Shown here: in pieces, positions 21,683 to 32,937 of the stretch
How the letters are laid out: each line of letters opens with the position of its first letter
How positions within the stretch are numbered: position 1 is the first letter of the stretch
Origin: Euborellia annulipes
Lineage: Eukaryota; Arthropoda; Insecta; Dermaptera; Anisolabididae
Direction of reading: 5' to 3'
DNA: 64,000 nucleotides
Assembly (NCBI GenBank): GCA_023213315.1
Contig: JAKCPI010015663.1
Span: 62,001 to 126,000 of the forward strand
Translations under genes and position numbers: made by a program
Notes under the pieces: model-generated
Databases searched by the model: none
What the model saw: only the letters and a program-made list of their open reading frames with translations
What the model was told of the DNA's origin: nothing

Positions 21683-21924
21683 TTTCTTGAATGTTATGGA
21701 AAATTAATTATAATCAAATTTCTTTAATATTTGAACACAAATGTATTATTTTTCCCTTTGACAGTTTTATGATTTATGGCTCTGACCCTTTCAACAGTCA
21801 TAAATGGTCCCTTCTCTCCTCATTCAGTAACTCACTTGATCACAAGATCTTTCCTCAAGCACATTTGCAGTGCAACATAAAATATTCTAAATGATAATAA
21901 ACTAAAAGTGGGCTTTGCGGCTAG
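21683..21924 (+). mobile_element. Helitron-like 3' fragment
   Basis: The body matches the minus strand of 58895-59000 (GGAAAATTAATTATAATCAA, TATGGCTCTGACCC) and it ends GTGGGCTTTGCGGCTAG followed by T, matching the end of 58569-59104. The 5' terminus is missing. Confidence 0.6.
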
Positions 21925-23429
21925 TATTTTTTAAAAATTAGGGACATTTGCACTTCTTTTTTTAGGAAAAAAATTATTATTTTTTGAAAAATTACTTTTG
22001 AATCGATGTGCACAAAACAAATAGTAAAATATGGATTTAGAAATGCCGAAATATGCACCTAAAATCTATTATTAATATAAAAAATTTTAAAATCACTTAA
22101 GGAAGATGTAAAAGAAGTAATCCATGTAGACGACAACTTCATGTGATATTTATACTTCTAAAAAGAGATATTTCAAATTAATTTTAACCTTGAAAACGGC
22201 TACCAATTAAGTTAGGAAAATGGAAATGACATCAGCGACCTTCTTCTCCCTAGCTGAACGGGTAGCGGAGGGGATGCAGCGTTTCGTAACGACAGCTTTG
22301 AAGTTCTTAAAAAAAGAAAAACCAACTGTAAAGATGATAATAAAAAAAAATTTTGACTATAAAATTTTTCTGTTTTATGCTTTTTGTCTCTCTTTCCACC
22401 TAATAATTTGAAAATTTTTAAATGTTTATTATTCTCTTCTCAACCATTTCTCTTTCGCTCAACAGTGGATCTTAGGTATTGTTTGCATCCTTGCAGGATA
22501 ATAAGTATAATCTAGGGCATTTAATTGGCAAAGTTGGTACAATAGGCTGGTGAAAGGATGCTTGTACTTGTCCAGTGGGTAGTTGGACCACCTGGAGATT
22601 ATCGGCCACAGCCTCCAGGAGGTTCCAACCTTGTGCTATCTTTCTCCTGCTATTTATCATGGGGCACTAAGCCTGGTTTAATGTTGTCGCGAAAGGAGTT
22701 GTTTGGGGGCGATCGAAGGCAGCCCAACAGCCCAACGCCTAATTAGGCCCAAGTCTTATAACGCAAGGCTAAATGCCCGCCTGCCTGCCCGAGTTGCTAA
22801 CTTAACCAACTTTAGTTGAGATGCCCAAGTTCAATAATAAATTATTAAGTGAAGGAATATTCTGTATTGCATGTGTTTCTCAAATATTAATTATTACCTC
22901 GGATCTCCAACTAACATATAAATAAACATTAATAATAAACTGATGTAGCTGATAACCAATGGGCTCAAGCACATTCATGACTTTTCAAATGCAGTATATA
23001 TAAACTCTTGCTCTATAGAAAAGATAGAAGTAGGTTGCAAAAAATGATGTGCGGGCACAACGTATAGCTATAGCCAGTAATTTTTTTTTTTATTTTAGGA
23101 ATTCCCACCCCTCTTTTCTCCTCCCCAAATGAGACAATATAAGAAGTCGAATAAAATAAATCAATTTTCAAAGTATATAAGTTAATTTATAAAATTGACT
23201 ACAGAAAATTTGCATAATAATAATCAAATAATGTTATAAAATTAGTATTATAGTTTGAGAAATAGAAATCAGGGCCGTTCCTGGTATCCAGGGAGAAACG
23301 GGGAGTTTGGTCCAACAACAAAAAACATAAACCCATGTTAAAAAAAAAAATTTTTTAATAAAATTTATAAAAATTTTTAAAATTTTATTATCTCGTAAGA
23401 GTAGATTTTTACTTGGTGGGAGAAATTCT
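21925..23429. other. No recognised gene; GC-richer segment 22540-22800
   Basis: 22490-22810 is noticeably richer in G and C than its surroundings and has 60-codon frames on both strands, but no family motif and no splice signals that would make a convincing exon. The rest is AT-rich. Confidence 0.4.
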
Positions 23430-23584
23430 AATTTTGGATTACCTAAATTTTTTTAAGGCCTTACCCCTTAAAAATATGCAGCTAGATGAATTACATAGAA
23501 ATATTAAGCTTCAGTTCAATCAAAGGTTATTTAGAGGTCTAAAAGTTTAGAAAAATTGAATTTTTTCAGTTTTCTCAACTTTAA

Positions 23585-25191
23585 CCCATATCAAGCCACT
23601 GGTGCGTTTTCGAACCAGTACCTAAAAAAATTTTTTTCTCAATAAGTATCTAAATGTTTTGGTTAATTATTTTTTTATACATTATTTATGATATATTCTT
23701 GCCTGCTAATGAGAGAAAATGATGAATTTTACAGTCTTTACATATTAAATAATTATTTAAATTCGAAGGGTCAAAAAACACCAAACTTCAAAAATAGATA
23801 TTTTGTATTAAAAATTTTTTTTTCATTTTCATTCTTCATAAATTAGATTACCAATAAGATTACTTTACTTAGCTAAACGATACATAATTTTTTTTTTCAT
23901 TACTATAGACGATATTCAATGACAAATTAGAGTGGTGCGTTTTCGCACCAGTGGTAAAAACCCTAAACTTTTTCCTTATATTATCTGAATGTTTTTTCAT
24001 TGTTTTTTTTTAATTTTTTTTATTTCAAAGGCTTTTTCGGCATATTTAGGCTATTTAGACCCCGTCCCTATTTATTCCAATTGATTGGCAAATCGAAATA
24101 AATTTTTGTTACATGCATCATCCCGTCCCCTTGATCCCTACTACCTATGGTTATTGTTTATATATGGGTTATTACATTAGTCCGATTGAATGACAATACT
24201 GTTGTAACTGTATGTAGTAATGGCTACAATAATGAGCCCCTAAATACTGTAAAGAGATATTATATGTTGGGACATCGAAATCAGAAGGAAATATATCTCA
24301 ACCTAATGTTATTTCAAAATATAATTTAGGAATGGAAAGGGTGGATTTACATGATAATGGGGTTGAGAATTACCGATGAAGGATATTCACTGGCGTAACT
24401 AGGGTGGTCCCCCGGGGGGGGGGCAGAAAGCTCCCCGACCCAACAGAAATTGAGTCAATATGGGGCCTTCCGGGTCCCCCGGAGAATGGGTGGTCCCATG
24501 CCCGCCCCCCAGCGAGGATGGCTGGTCCCATCGCCCCCCAGCCAAATTTGCTAGTTACGCCCATGGGGATATTAGGTAAAAAATAGTGGTGGCATTTATT
24601 TTTAAATACCTTAGATAGCACCATGGTAAAATGTTGGAAGCTATATAAAGTGCATTCCATCAACCTAGTACAAGTTCAATTGATTTGAAAATGAACTTTG
24701 GGTTATTGCAAACGAGCAGAAAGCCCGAAAGAGATGTAAAGTGTGTTATAAACACACTGTATATGAATATACAAAATGCAAAGTACCGATTCATATAAAT
24801 TGTTTCGGCAAATTTCATAAAAAATAAAAAAAGTAAAAAAAAAATTATATCCCATATTATGCCAATGGTGCGTTTTCGCACCAGTGAAAAAAATTGAATA
24901 ATACATATATATTGTTGAAAAATTTTTATCAAAGGTTATGTAAAAATCTAATAAGAACCTATGTAAATATATTATGTGAAAAAATAATAAAAAAATTTAA
25001 AAATAAAAAAAAACCAAAAATTTTTTTCTAATGGATCAAGCCATTGGTGCGTTTTCGAACCACCTATTTTCTCAATATTTACTGATCAAATAATTTTTTT
25101 TTATTTTTCCCTAATTAAATAGGTAATAATAAACACAATTATGAAAAAAAATTTGTAGTTTTTGAAAATTTTTGTGTTGGCTTGATATGGG
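23585..25191. mobile_element. piggyBac-like non-autonomous element, 1.6 kb
   Basis: Ends CCCATATCAAGCC and GGCTTGATATGGG are perfect 13-bp inverted repeats directly flanked by TTAA on both sides (23581-23584, 25192-25195), the target of piggyBac-type transposases. The interrupted host repeat is recognisable on each side. Four palindromic motifs TGGTGCGTTTTCGNACCA lie inside at 23600-23617, 23933-23950, 24866-24883 and 25045-25062. No transposase frame is present. A hAT MITE sits inside it at 24388-24565. Confidence 0.85.
24388..24565. mobile_element. hAT-type MITE nested in the piggyBac-like element
   Basis: Ends CACTGGCGTAACTAGGG and GCTAGTTACGCCCATG are inverted; flanks AGGATATT (24380-24387) and GGGATATT (24566-24573) match in 7 of 8. 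A run of ten G lies just inside the left end. Confidence 0.75.
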
Positions 25192-25800
25192 TTAAACACC
25201 CCTAATATAATTTTTTCCATCCTTGAATGCAAAAAACATATTATTTCGATATTCTATAGTTCTTTAGCTTTCCAAAAATCATTCATTAGTTAAAATATCT
25301 AAATAGTTATAAGTTTATTCCTATGAGATCTCGCAAAGCGCCTAAAAGATAGGCAGCCAAATTGTTTTTTCACCAGATTGCTTATAATTTATTTTATTAT
25401 TAACAGATTTTCACGAATTAATAATTATTGTAAAGCTAAAGGACTATAGAATATCGTAAAAATGTTTTTTGCATTCAGGGGTGTAAAAAATTGTAATAGG
25501 GGTATCCAAAGTTAAAAAAACAGAATAAATTCAAATTTTCTAAATTTTTAGCCCTTTTTTGCATCTCTAAATCTCATCCGATTAGAATGAAACTTTATAT
25601 TTCTATGTAATTCATATATCTGCATATTTTTAAGAGGTGAGGCCTTAAAAAATCTAGGTAATTCAAAATTCGAAACGCTTTAGAGCACATTTTCTATTAA
25701 AATTTAATTTTCTCAAAAGCTCTAAAATTAGAAGTGATGGGGCAAAACTGATGGCATTTTTGGAATCAGCGCTACCAACATAACTAGAACTATCTTAAAA

Positions 25801-26575
25801 TATCCCGGCAACAAAAAAATAGGTCTTTTTTGTTCTCCTTCGTAATCGAAAGTTGTGTTTTTGTTGTGTGCGTTCAGTAACACCATATTTTTTATAATAG
25901 TGATTTATTCAAATTTTTCTTTCTCTAACGAAACGGAAGCCATTGTGATATTATATCTCTTCGAATATTTTTTTTTTTTTTTTTTGAGAAAAGGCACCTT
26001 CTATTTATATATATAATGTATAAGAATATATAATATATTAATTTCCTCTTCAAGTCATTGGTTCTGATTAACCTACCGTAAAAAAGACGTTTGAATATCG
26101 GGAGTGCAGACATTTTCATCTAGAATTATACATACATTTTCATATTTAAAGTAGATGTAAGCTTGTATATTTTCTACCATGAAACAATATTTTATCTTTA
26201 TTATTTTCAATATTAATTTCTCTAAATTTATACATCTTACCCACACCGTTTTTAAGAGTATTTATATGAAATGTAAATAATAAAAAAACAAACAGCTGTA
26301 AATAAAAATCAAGATTCTCTTTAAAACAAGAAATTTTTATATTCCCTATAAATATTTATAAAAAATTGGCTTATAAGCAAAGAAAAATAATCATTAAATT
26401 AGAGTCTACATAAACAAATGAAGTTGTTTCTTTTTATTATATTTAAAAATATCTTTATAAAAATTTAAAATAAACTTGAATTTGTGTTTGAAGAGAACTG
26501 GGGCATAGTAAGAGGGAGATGCCCCCCACCAGTTCGCTTCGAGTTCGCCCAGAAATATTACCATAAAAGAAAAAC
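25801..26575. other. No gene; worn family A hairpin at 25838-25895
   Basis: TCGTAATCGAAAGTTGTGTT and CAGTAACACCATATTTTTT are a decayed half hairpin. The rest is AT-rich with T-run and ATAT stretches. Confidence 0.45.
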
Positions 26576-26940
26576 AAAAATCTGGTGTGACAGTTTGCAC
26601 AGAACACATCTTTCTCTTATCATTTGTAATTGAAAGTGGTGTTCTGTGCTTGTCACACCAGATTTTTTGTGTCGACATATATTTAGTTTCCGACAGTACG
26701 GTACATTTGAATTCAAGTTATAAAATTTACAAACATGGAAAACATAGTTGAATTTTAATATTTTTTTGTTACCATGGCAACCATTTCTCCTATCTTTCCA
26801 ATGAAGTACAAAAGTAAAGTGTGTTTTAAACAATTTTGAGGACAAAATGAAAATAAAGAGGATCTAGAAAATAATTATGAATTTTGGCATCAATTTCGTT
26901 AGAGCGAATTTTAAGAAAATCGAAAAAAACTGAAAACATA
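26576..26940 (+). repeat. Family A, hairpin half
   Basis: A full hairpin (TCTGGTGTGACAGTTTGCAC ... GTGCTTGTCACACCAGA, 26581-26661) is followed by TTTAGTTTCCGACAG, TTGTTACCATGGCAACC, AAACAATTTTGAGGAC and AATCGAAAAAAACTG. The outer half is missing; it ends at a hAT-like end. Confidence 0.8.
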
Positions 26941-26941
26941 T

Positions 26942-26988
26942 ATAGGCCCAGGACGCCCCAGGCCACCAACTGTCTCGGTACGCCCCTG
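26942..26988. mobile_element. Truncated hAT-type end
   Basis: GGTACGCCCCTG reads on the other strand as CAGGGGCGTACC, a common hAT terminus. No partner end was found. Confidence 0.35.
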
Positions 26989-26994
26989 CTTGTA

Positions 26995-27224
26995 CAGTGA
27001 GCGCCACAATTAAGTCCCCACCTGATAGCTTGAGCCTTAAAAAGATGGTATAATATGTGGTTTATGGTGAAATAATTTTGTATTTGAAGGAAAATAAAAT
27101 CATCTTTTCCAGATTTTACGTTTTACCTTTTCGGGGATTAAAATTATTTCTCTATACACCATATTCTATACCATATAATTAAGGCTCTAGCTATCAGGTG
27201 GGGACTTAATTGTGGCGCTCACTA
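26995..27224. mobile_element. Tc1/mariner-type MITE, copy 2
   Basis: Ends CAGTGAGCGCCACAATTAAG and CTTAATTGTGGCGCTCACTA are flanked by TA (26993-26994, 27225-27226). The arms continue inward through CCTGATAGCTTGAGCCTTAA and its mirror TTAAGGCTCTAGCTATCAGG. Confidence 0.8.
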
Positions 27225-27289
27225 TACACTCATGTTTAAAAATTTAAGTATTATATAAACAGGCCTATTATAAATACAATAAATTTTAG

Positions 27290-27719
27290 TGGAACAATGG
27301 CAGGAGGTGGCAGCCTCTAAATCAATGAAACTCCCAAAAATATGCGACGTGTTGGTTCAAATTTATTCTACCATCATCAGGCAATCAGAAGTTGTTATAT
27401 ATAAATATATATTAAAATATTTATTTATAAGTTGGTTTAAAATTATAATTTTGCTATTTGGTTTGAATAGTCAAGAGTAAGTAGGACTTTTCAAAGTCCT
27501 GTGATTACGAAATAGCAAAATTATAATTTTAAAAGTTATTAACAAGTCTAAACCAACATATAAATAAATATTTTAATATACATTTACATATGACAACTCC
27601 TGATTGCCTGATGATGGTCGAATCAATTTGGACCAACACGTCGCATATTTTTGCGATTTTCATTGATTTAGAGGTAAAATAAAATTTTCCTCCTGGCTGC
27701 CACCTCCTGCCATTGTTCA
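27290..27719. repeat. 430-bp palindrome with CTGATGA-hairpin motif in both arms
   Basis: The arms mirror from GGAACAATGGCAGGAGGTGG to CCACCTCCTGCCATTGTTC, through AAATCAATGAAA, GCGACGTGTTGGT and TATAAATAAATATTTTAATAT. The centre is near 27505 (GGACTTTTCAAAGTCC). Each arm contains GCCTGATGATGGT and, past a short loop, ACCAACACGTCGC. Confidence 0.75.
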
Positions 27720-27722
27720 GAT

Positions 27723-28364
27723 CTACCAATCACAGCCACTTCCACACGAAAAATTTTATTATTCCCATTTATTAATTTTATTTTTTATTTTAATATTTTC
27801 AAGTCTCGAATAGTTTTTCCTTACTAGACACTCACTTTGCTAATTTTAACTTTCTCTTACCTATTTTTTAACTGTATAATCTGTTAGGATTTCCCTATTA
27901 AATTAGTTGGCCGTATTCATGTTGAAAAATTACATCTCCTTAATAACTGCATTTTAGGGTGTTTTGACATGATAGGCTCTCGCTAATCTCGGTTCATTTA
28001 TTCGGATGAAATTCGCACAAACAAAAATTCTCGATTAATTTAGATTAATTAATAGCCGAAAAAAATCCCTATTTCGTGTAACAAATTGTCAGCAGCACCT
28101 ATTTCTGAAATTGTCTCACTCATCTCCTCTCTCATCTATGATCTATGATCTATGATAATCTTTAATGCACAAGCGACTCGAATAAATCACGCATACAACA
28201 TGACAATGTTGGCTTATCAGTGGCACCACGAAAAATCCCAAAATACATTATTGATAGCGAACGAAAATATCGAAACCAAACAAAATGCTGTCATTCAGAA
28301 GAAGGGTTCGAACCCTCCCAGAGATTTATATACACTCGTGACTAATACTGTCTATTTATATAGG
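27723..28364. other. No gene seen
   Basis: A threefold ATCTATG repeat lies at 28135-28156. GGGTTCGAACCCTCCC at 28304-28319 resembles a lone tRNA T arm without an A box. Confidence 0.4.
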
Positions 28365-29473
28365 GTGTCCAAAAATGCACTCCGTCTTCGTTTTCCCCAA
28401 GTTCAGTTGAATGGCTTTTCACAAATGTATTTTCCTATATGACTCAAGTGATTCTAGTCTTAAAGAAATTTACTGTCAATTGATCTTGTTTTAATGAATG
28501 AAATTAAATATTAAATATGTCGTTTCAAAACAAGACCAATGGTATCGGGAATGTGTCCTTTTTATAATAAAAATGTGGTTTTATGAAACCACGATCCAAG
28601 TGAAACTTTTTTCTGATCGTAGGCGTTTAACTGAAAATTTTCAGAAAATTCTTCAATTAAGGGTATTAAAATCGGGTTTTTAATCTTTCATAAAACCACA
28701 CAATGATTTTTTTTTTTTTTAAGTTTTATTTGGTTATCTGTTGACCCTTGGTTTATCTAATTTTGACTGTAACCCAAACAATTGTTGTGTTTAGCATATC
28801 CATGAATTTTTTTCAGTTAGCTTTTAAATTCTTTTTGTTTTTATAATATTATTAAAATTTAAAAGTCGACTTGTTGGTGAGAGTCTATAAAAAAAGTTTT
28901 ACATAGAATTAAAGATGAATTGTCCAACATATTATTTCATGTCTCTTAATAAATTATGGCCAACGCCTCAACGACCCACAACTGTGTAAATTTGAGCAAC
29001 TCCGATATAAAGTATTAACATAAAAAGCAAATAAAAAAAAAAACTCTATATATGAACACACTAAAATAATTTTTTATTCAACCACAAACTCCTATTATTA
29101 AACAGACTTTTTAATTATTTTTTTTACATTCATTATATTTTTCGTTAAATGAAATAAATGGATAACAAATACTTCTGACATATTTCAAGAATTTTTTTTT
29201 TAAATTTGAAATTAATGATTGAACTCTCTTTAAATAAATTTAAACAAAACAGAAGAATTGCTTTGGTGTGGGTTTGTTTTGAAATTGTTCGATTAACAAG
29301 AGAAATAAGGGGAAGGGGGAGATAATGCATAATCATCCCTCTTTGCCACTATCTACAAAAAATAAATTATATTTACAATATACGTATAATAAAAGATATT
29401 TTAAAGATAGGCAACGCGATATTTTCAACACTATACAATATAACAATCTATTGAGTGAAAAGATTTATTTTTA
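28365..29473. other. No gene; one transposon-like terminus
   Basis: TAGGGTGTCCAAAAATGCAC at 28361-28380 looks like a DNA-transposon terminus, but no mirrored end was found. TTATGAAACCACG (28574) and CATAAAACCACAC (28689) form a loose inverted pair. Confidence 0.35.
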
Positions 29474-30508
29474 AAAATCTGGTGTGGCTAGACCCAAAGC
29501 ACACAACTTTCTCTTACCTTCGGGACTATGTGTGTGTGTTTTATTAAGAGAAAGTAAAAAGTAAATTGATTTTTACTTTCTCTAACCTATATATCTAATA
29601 TATGATATAGAGAGAAAGTATTGGATTCATGTCAAAAATTTGAAATAGAGTTTTTGATGGATATACACGATTTGAGGTCCCCTGAGTCCAAAAAAGTGGG
29701 GTCCGCAAAATGGTTTGTCTGTCTGTGGACAAAATATCTCAAGAACCAAAAGAGGTAGAAGGTTGAAATTTTATATTTAAATTAGGTCCCCTCCTGAGAC
29801 GTAACAACGAAGCTTTTGAAAAAAAAAAAATCGGCCAAAGAGTACTGGTACTTTACTGATGTACTTCAGTTTTTTTTTATTTTCTCAAATTCGCTTCAAC
29901 TTGATTAAAATTCATAAATCAATTAGCTGGAAGGGCAGCATACATGGGCGTCCGCAGGGGGGGGGCAACCAGGCACTTGCCCCCCCCCCTGAAAAATTAA
30001 AATGATACAAAAAATGTATAAAACAAAAAACAAATACAAAAAAACCTTTCTCAGTATACATCCACCTTGCAGCGGTGAGAAAGCTTTAAATACTAAGAGA
30101 TGTATAACATTATTAATATCAAAGTACGTTTTTTTTAACTTATCTGGAAGTGACCTGCCCCTCCCCCTGCAAAAAATCCTGCGGACGCCCTTGGCAGCAT
30201 ATTCGCAGTATCTTGTATATGTAGAGCTACTTGACATTCTACATAAATCAATTATTTTTTAGATGCTCTTTAAAATGTATATTCTCATTTTGCCCTTGAA
30301 ATTGTCTGAAGCACACTTTACTCTTGTACTTCATAGCAAAGATAGGAGAAATGGTTGCCATGGTAATAAAATATAAATATTTTCTCATATTTATAAATTT
30401 CACATCTTTAATTCTCATATATTGATGGAAACATGTCAACACAAAAAATCTGGTGTGATAAGCACAGGCATTACGAAGTGCCTGTGCGACCAGTCACACC
30501 AGACTTTT
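29474..30508 (-). repeat. Family A: internally deleted copy followed by a full copy
   Basis: 29474-29560 carries TCTGGTGTGGCTAG and ACACAACTTTCTCTTACC and ends TAAGAGAAAGTAAAAA, a deleted copy. 29574-30508 is a full element in minus order: outer hairpin ACTTTCTCTAACC/GAGAGAAAGTATTGG, CTGAGTCCAAAAAAGTGGGG, GGTTGAAATTTTATATTT, GGTTGCCATGGTAATA, and the terminal hairpin TCTGGTGTGATAAGC ... GTCACACCAGA (30448-30503). A hAT MITE interrupts it. Confidence 0.8.
29943..30193. mobile_element. hAT-type MITE inserted in family A
   Basis: Ends CATGGGCGTCCGCAGG and CCTGCGGACGCCCTTG differ at one place. The 8-bp duplication GCAGCATA is exact (29935-29942, 30194-30201). Runs of eight G and nine C lie within 40 bp of the left end. 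Confidence 0.85.
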
Positions 30509-30512
30509 TATT

Positions 30513-31100
30513 TCACTTTTAAATTTACAATAAATGCGTACAAAAGATAGTATTTTGTAAAGTTAAAAGGTAAATGATGGCTATTTAAAAATAATCGTTA
30601 TTTTTAACATCTCTAATTGGAAGAAATGAATTATTAAGCATGAGTAATAACGAGAGGAGAAAGAATTTGCCAGAGTTTTAAAATCGACAAATGCCTGTGA
30701 AAAGTTCTAGTCTGAAATATTCAGGGACATGTCCAGACATTAATCTAGAGGTTGAACAAACGAGAACGATTAGGACTGACCAGCACAAGACCCAGGGGGG
30801 CACAAGGGGGGACCCTCAGCCTCCCCCACTGTGTCGCTCACGGCGATGAAAAATGGCCCCTTAATTTATTACCTGAGCCTAATGCCACCTTTCATCGAGG
30901 TATAAATATTTTCGTAGGGCTCGGTGTCATCGCATCTACTGCGCAGGCTACCAGGAATAGATTTACGCTATTTATTAATTAATGTGTTTATACGAAAAGC
31001 CTCTTCTTTGATTGTCCTTTCATTGATTGATGCTTTTCATAAATTTTAGTAATTTTTATAATAATCTTTCCTTATATTATTAATTAATTCGATTTTCTTT
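30513..31100. other. No gene; GC-richer patch 30745-30960
   Basis: The patch has G tracts and a 76-codon plus-strand frame, without known motif. The surroundings are AT-rich. Confidence 0.4.
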
Positions 31101-31104
31101 GTTT

Positions 31105-31530
31105 TTACTTTCTCTTATATATATATAGAGAGAGAGAAAGTATTGGATTCATGTCAAAAATTCAATGTCGAGATTTTGATGGATATACACGTTTTGAGGT
31201 CCCCTGGATCCAAAAAAGTGGTTTTCGCGACATGATCTGTCTGTGTTCAATTTAAAGGAATTAAGCAACAAGGTTGAAATTTTATATTTAAGTTAGGCAC
31301 CCTCCTGAGGTGTGAAAATAAGGTTTTAATCAAAATCGGCCTGAGAGTACTAGTACTGGGCTCCCCTGGGAATTCTTTCAACAGGCCATGTTGCGAAAAA
31401 ACTTTATTGGACTCAGGGGACCTCAAAACAAAACCCGACATCGACATTTTGACATGATCCCAATACTTTCTCTCTATACCAGTTGTATATATGCTATTAA
31501 CATACATATAGGTAAGAGGAAGTAAAAATA
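31105..31530. repeat. Two family A outer ends head to head
   Basis: The left part reads ACTTTCTCTTATAT, GAGAGAAAGTATTGG, CAAAAATTCAATGTCGAG and GGTTGAAATTTTATATTTAA. From about 31370 the same sequence returns inverted (GACTCAGGGGACCTCAAAAC, CAATACTTTCTCTC, TAGGTAAGAGGAAGT). The terminal hairpins are missing. Confidence 0.75.
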
Positions 31531-32500
31531 GATAATTCCCAAACAAATAGGAATTTTCTTTATTGTTTGACTCAATTTTTTATGATTTTTCTCATAAAAT
31601 GACCCTCTCGATCAATATAGGCTATATATAAAAAGCCATAATACCTTTTGTCGTATCATTATATTCAAATTTTAACTTTAATGGCCCTTTTTTACATCTT
31701 TCTGACCAAAAACTCGAATAGAGATCAATCAATTACTATAAAACATTCACTTTTTTTTAAGCCACAAATTTTATACATCAAGATTTTTCAAACATTATTT
31801 TATAATCTATTATTTTTTTTGGCGATTAAACAATTTTTACTTTTTAAAATTATACTTAAGAATCTCCATTTTATAAATTATCAATGACGGCTAAACATCT
31901 GTAGCCTTTTGAAGATATCTGTGCATAGGCTCAAACAGAGAATTTAATTCAGAAATATATTTTTTTATAAGAGGAATTCGGAGATTGAAAAATGTCAGCC
32001 TTTGATGGACCATTCTCACGTCATTTGATTTGCAGATATTTCGAACGGCATAACTCCTGGTCATTTTTAATACAAAATATTCTTTGATGGAGGGAGGGCC
32101 TGTGTCAATCAATGTGTAAAAATTATTTTTAGGGAAGCGGGGTCGGAATAGTGTTTTTATGGAAGAAATATCTGGAAAATAAAATAAAGTGAGGGAGGTC
32201 CATCAAAAGCTGGCATTTTCTATCTCCAATTATGCCACTACATTATATACATGTATTTATTAGCCCAAAAGACTACGTTATAGACTATATACCCTCAAGA
32301 AATTTTTTTATTATTGCTTAAGCAAAGCAGCTTATATGCATAAAGGCGACCTTCTCGAGATTACAGGAAAATTATTTTCATCCCGAAATTCCTATTACTT
32401 TTTGAGTTATTAATTCCCAAAGTTACGATTTCTCCCATAGTAAATGTATAGAGAACCATTTATGTATTCTTTCCATTTGTGTATTCTATGAATGTAAACA
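31531..32500. other. No confirmed gene; possible decayed coding frame 31891-32112 (-)
   Basis: The minus-strand frame of 73 codons includes VRMVHQRLTFFNLRIPLIKK and LFEPMHRYLQKA, with more protein-like composition than other frames here. I do not recognise the family. Related words (ATGGACC, GGTCCATCAAAAGCTG) recur at 32200-32215, so it may be a worn mobile-element gene. Confidence 0.25.
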
Positions 32501-32519
32501 AATCCTCAAGCAGGCACTG

Positions 32520-32685
32520 GATTGGAATATAGTAATGATAATTTTTTTTCATAATTAAGAAAAGGTGAGGGGGGGTCCAGGGGGGCGAAATCGCCCTGTC
32601 TAGACGTGAAGCCTCTTATAATTAAGAAAAGGCGAGGGTCCGCCGCAGGAGGGCCCGAGCCAGCAGGCGGGGGTCCACAGGATAT
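32520..32685. repeat. GC-rich direct repeat
   Basis: ATAATTAAGAAAAGGTGAGG (32550-32569) and TATAATTAAGAAAAGGCGAG (32617-32636) are direct copies, each leading into a G/C-rich stretch. Confidence 0.5.
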
Positions 32686-32935
32686 TTTAGTTTTTTCCGA
32701 TTTTCTCGAAATTGGCTCTAACAATTTTGATTAAAATTCATAAGTCTACTACTTTTTTTGATGCCCTTTAAAAGCTATATCAGTAAAATTTTTAGTAAAA
32801 ATTGTTTTACTGATGTGAAAGCATTCGTAGTTCAGAAACGCGTGGTCAATTTTGGAACTAAGGTGCGAAAGACAACTAAATATATCTAGACACAAAAAAA
32901 TCTGCTGTGCGTCAAGTCACACCAGATTTTTCTTT
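32685..32935 (-). repeat. Family A fragment
   Basis: TTTTTCCGATTTTCTCGAAA, TTTTACTGATGTGAAAGCAT, GACAACTAAATATATCTAG and a damaged hairpin TCTGCTGTGCGTC/AGTCACACCAGA match 1-185. Confidence 0.7.
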
Positions 32936-32937
32936 TT

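Larger units (their letters stand above)
23430..25800. repeat. Palindrome family P, copy 2, split by a piggyBac-like element
   Basis: The left arm (about 23430-23584) and the remainder (25196-25800) match copy 1 at 11469-12375. Shared text includes AATTGAATTTTTTCAG, CACCCCTAATATAATTTTTT, the centre GCGCCTAAAAGATAGGCAGCC, and CATATTTTTAAGAGGTG. Without the insert it would be about 720 bp. Confidence 0.75.

Noticed and set aside
24404..24663. Frames of 60 and 97 codons on opposite strands
   Set aside because: They lie in the G/C-rich hAT MITE and read through its terminal repeats.
26942..26988. Complete hAT element
   Set aside because: Only one terminus was found; the left boundary is family A sequence without a matching end or duplication.
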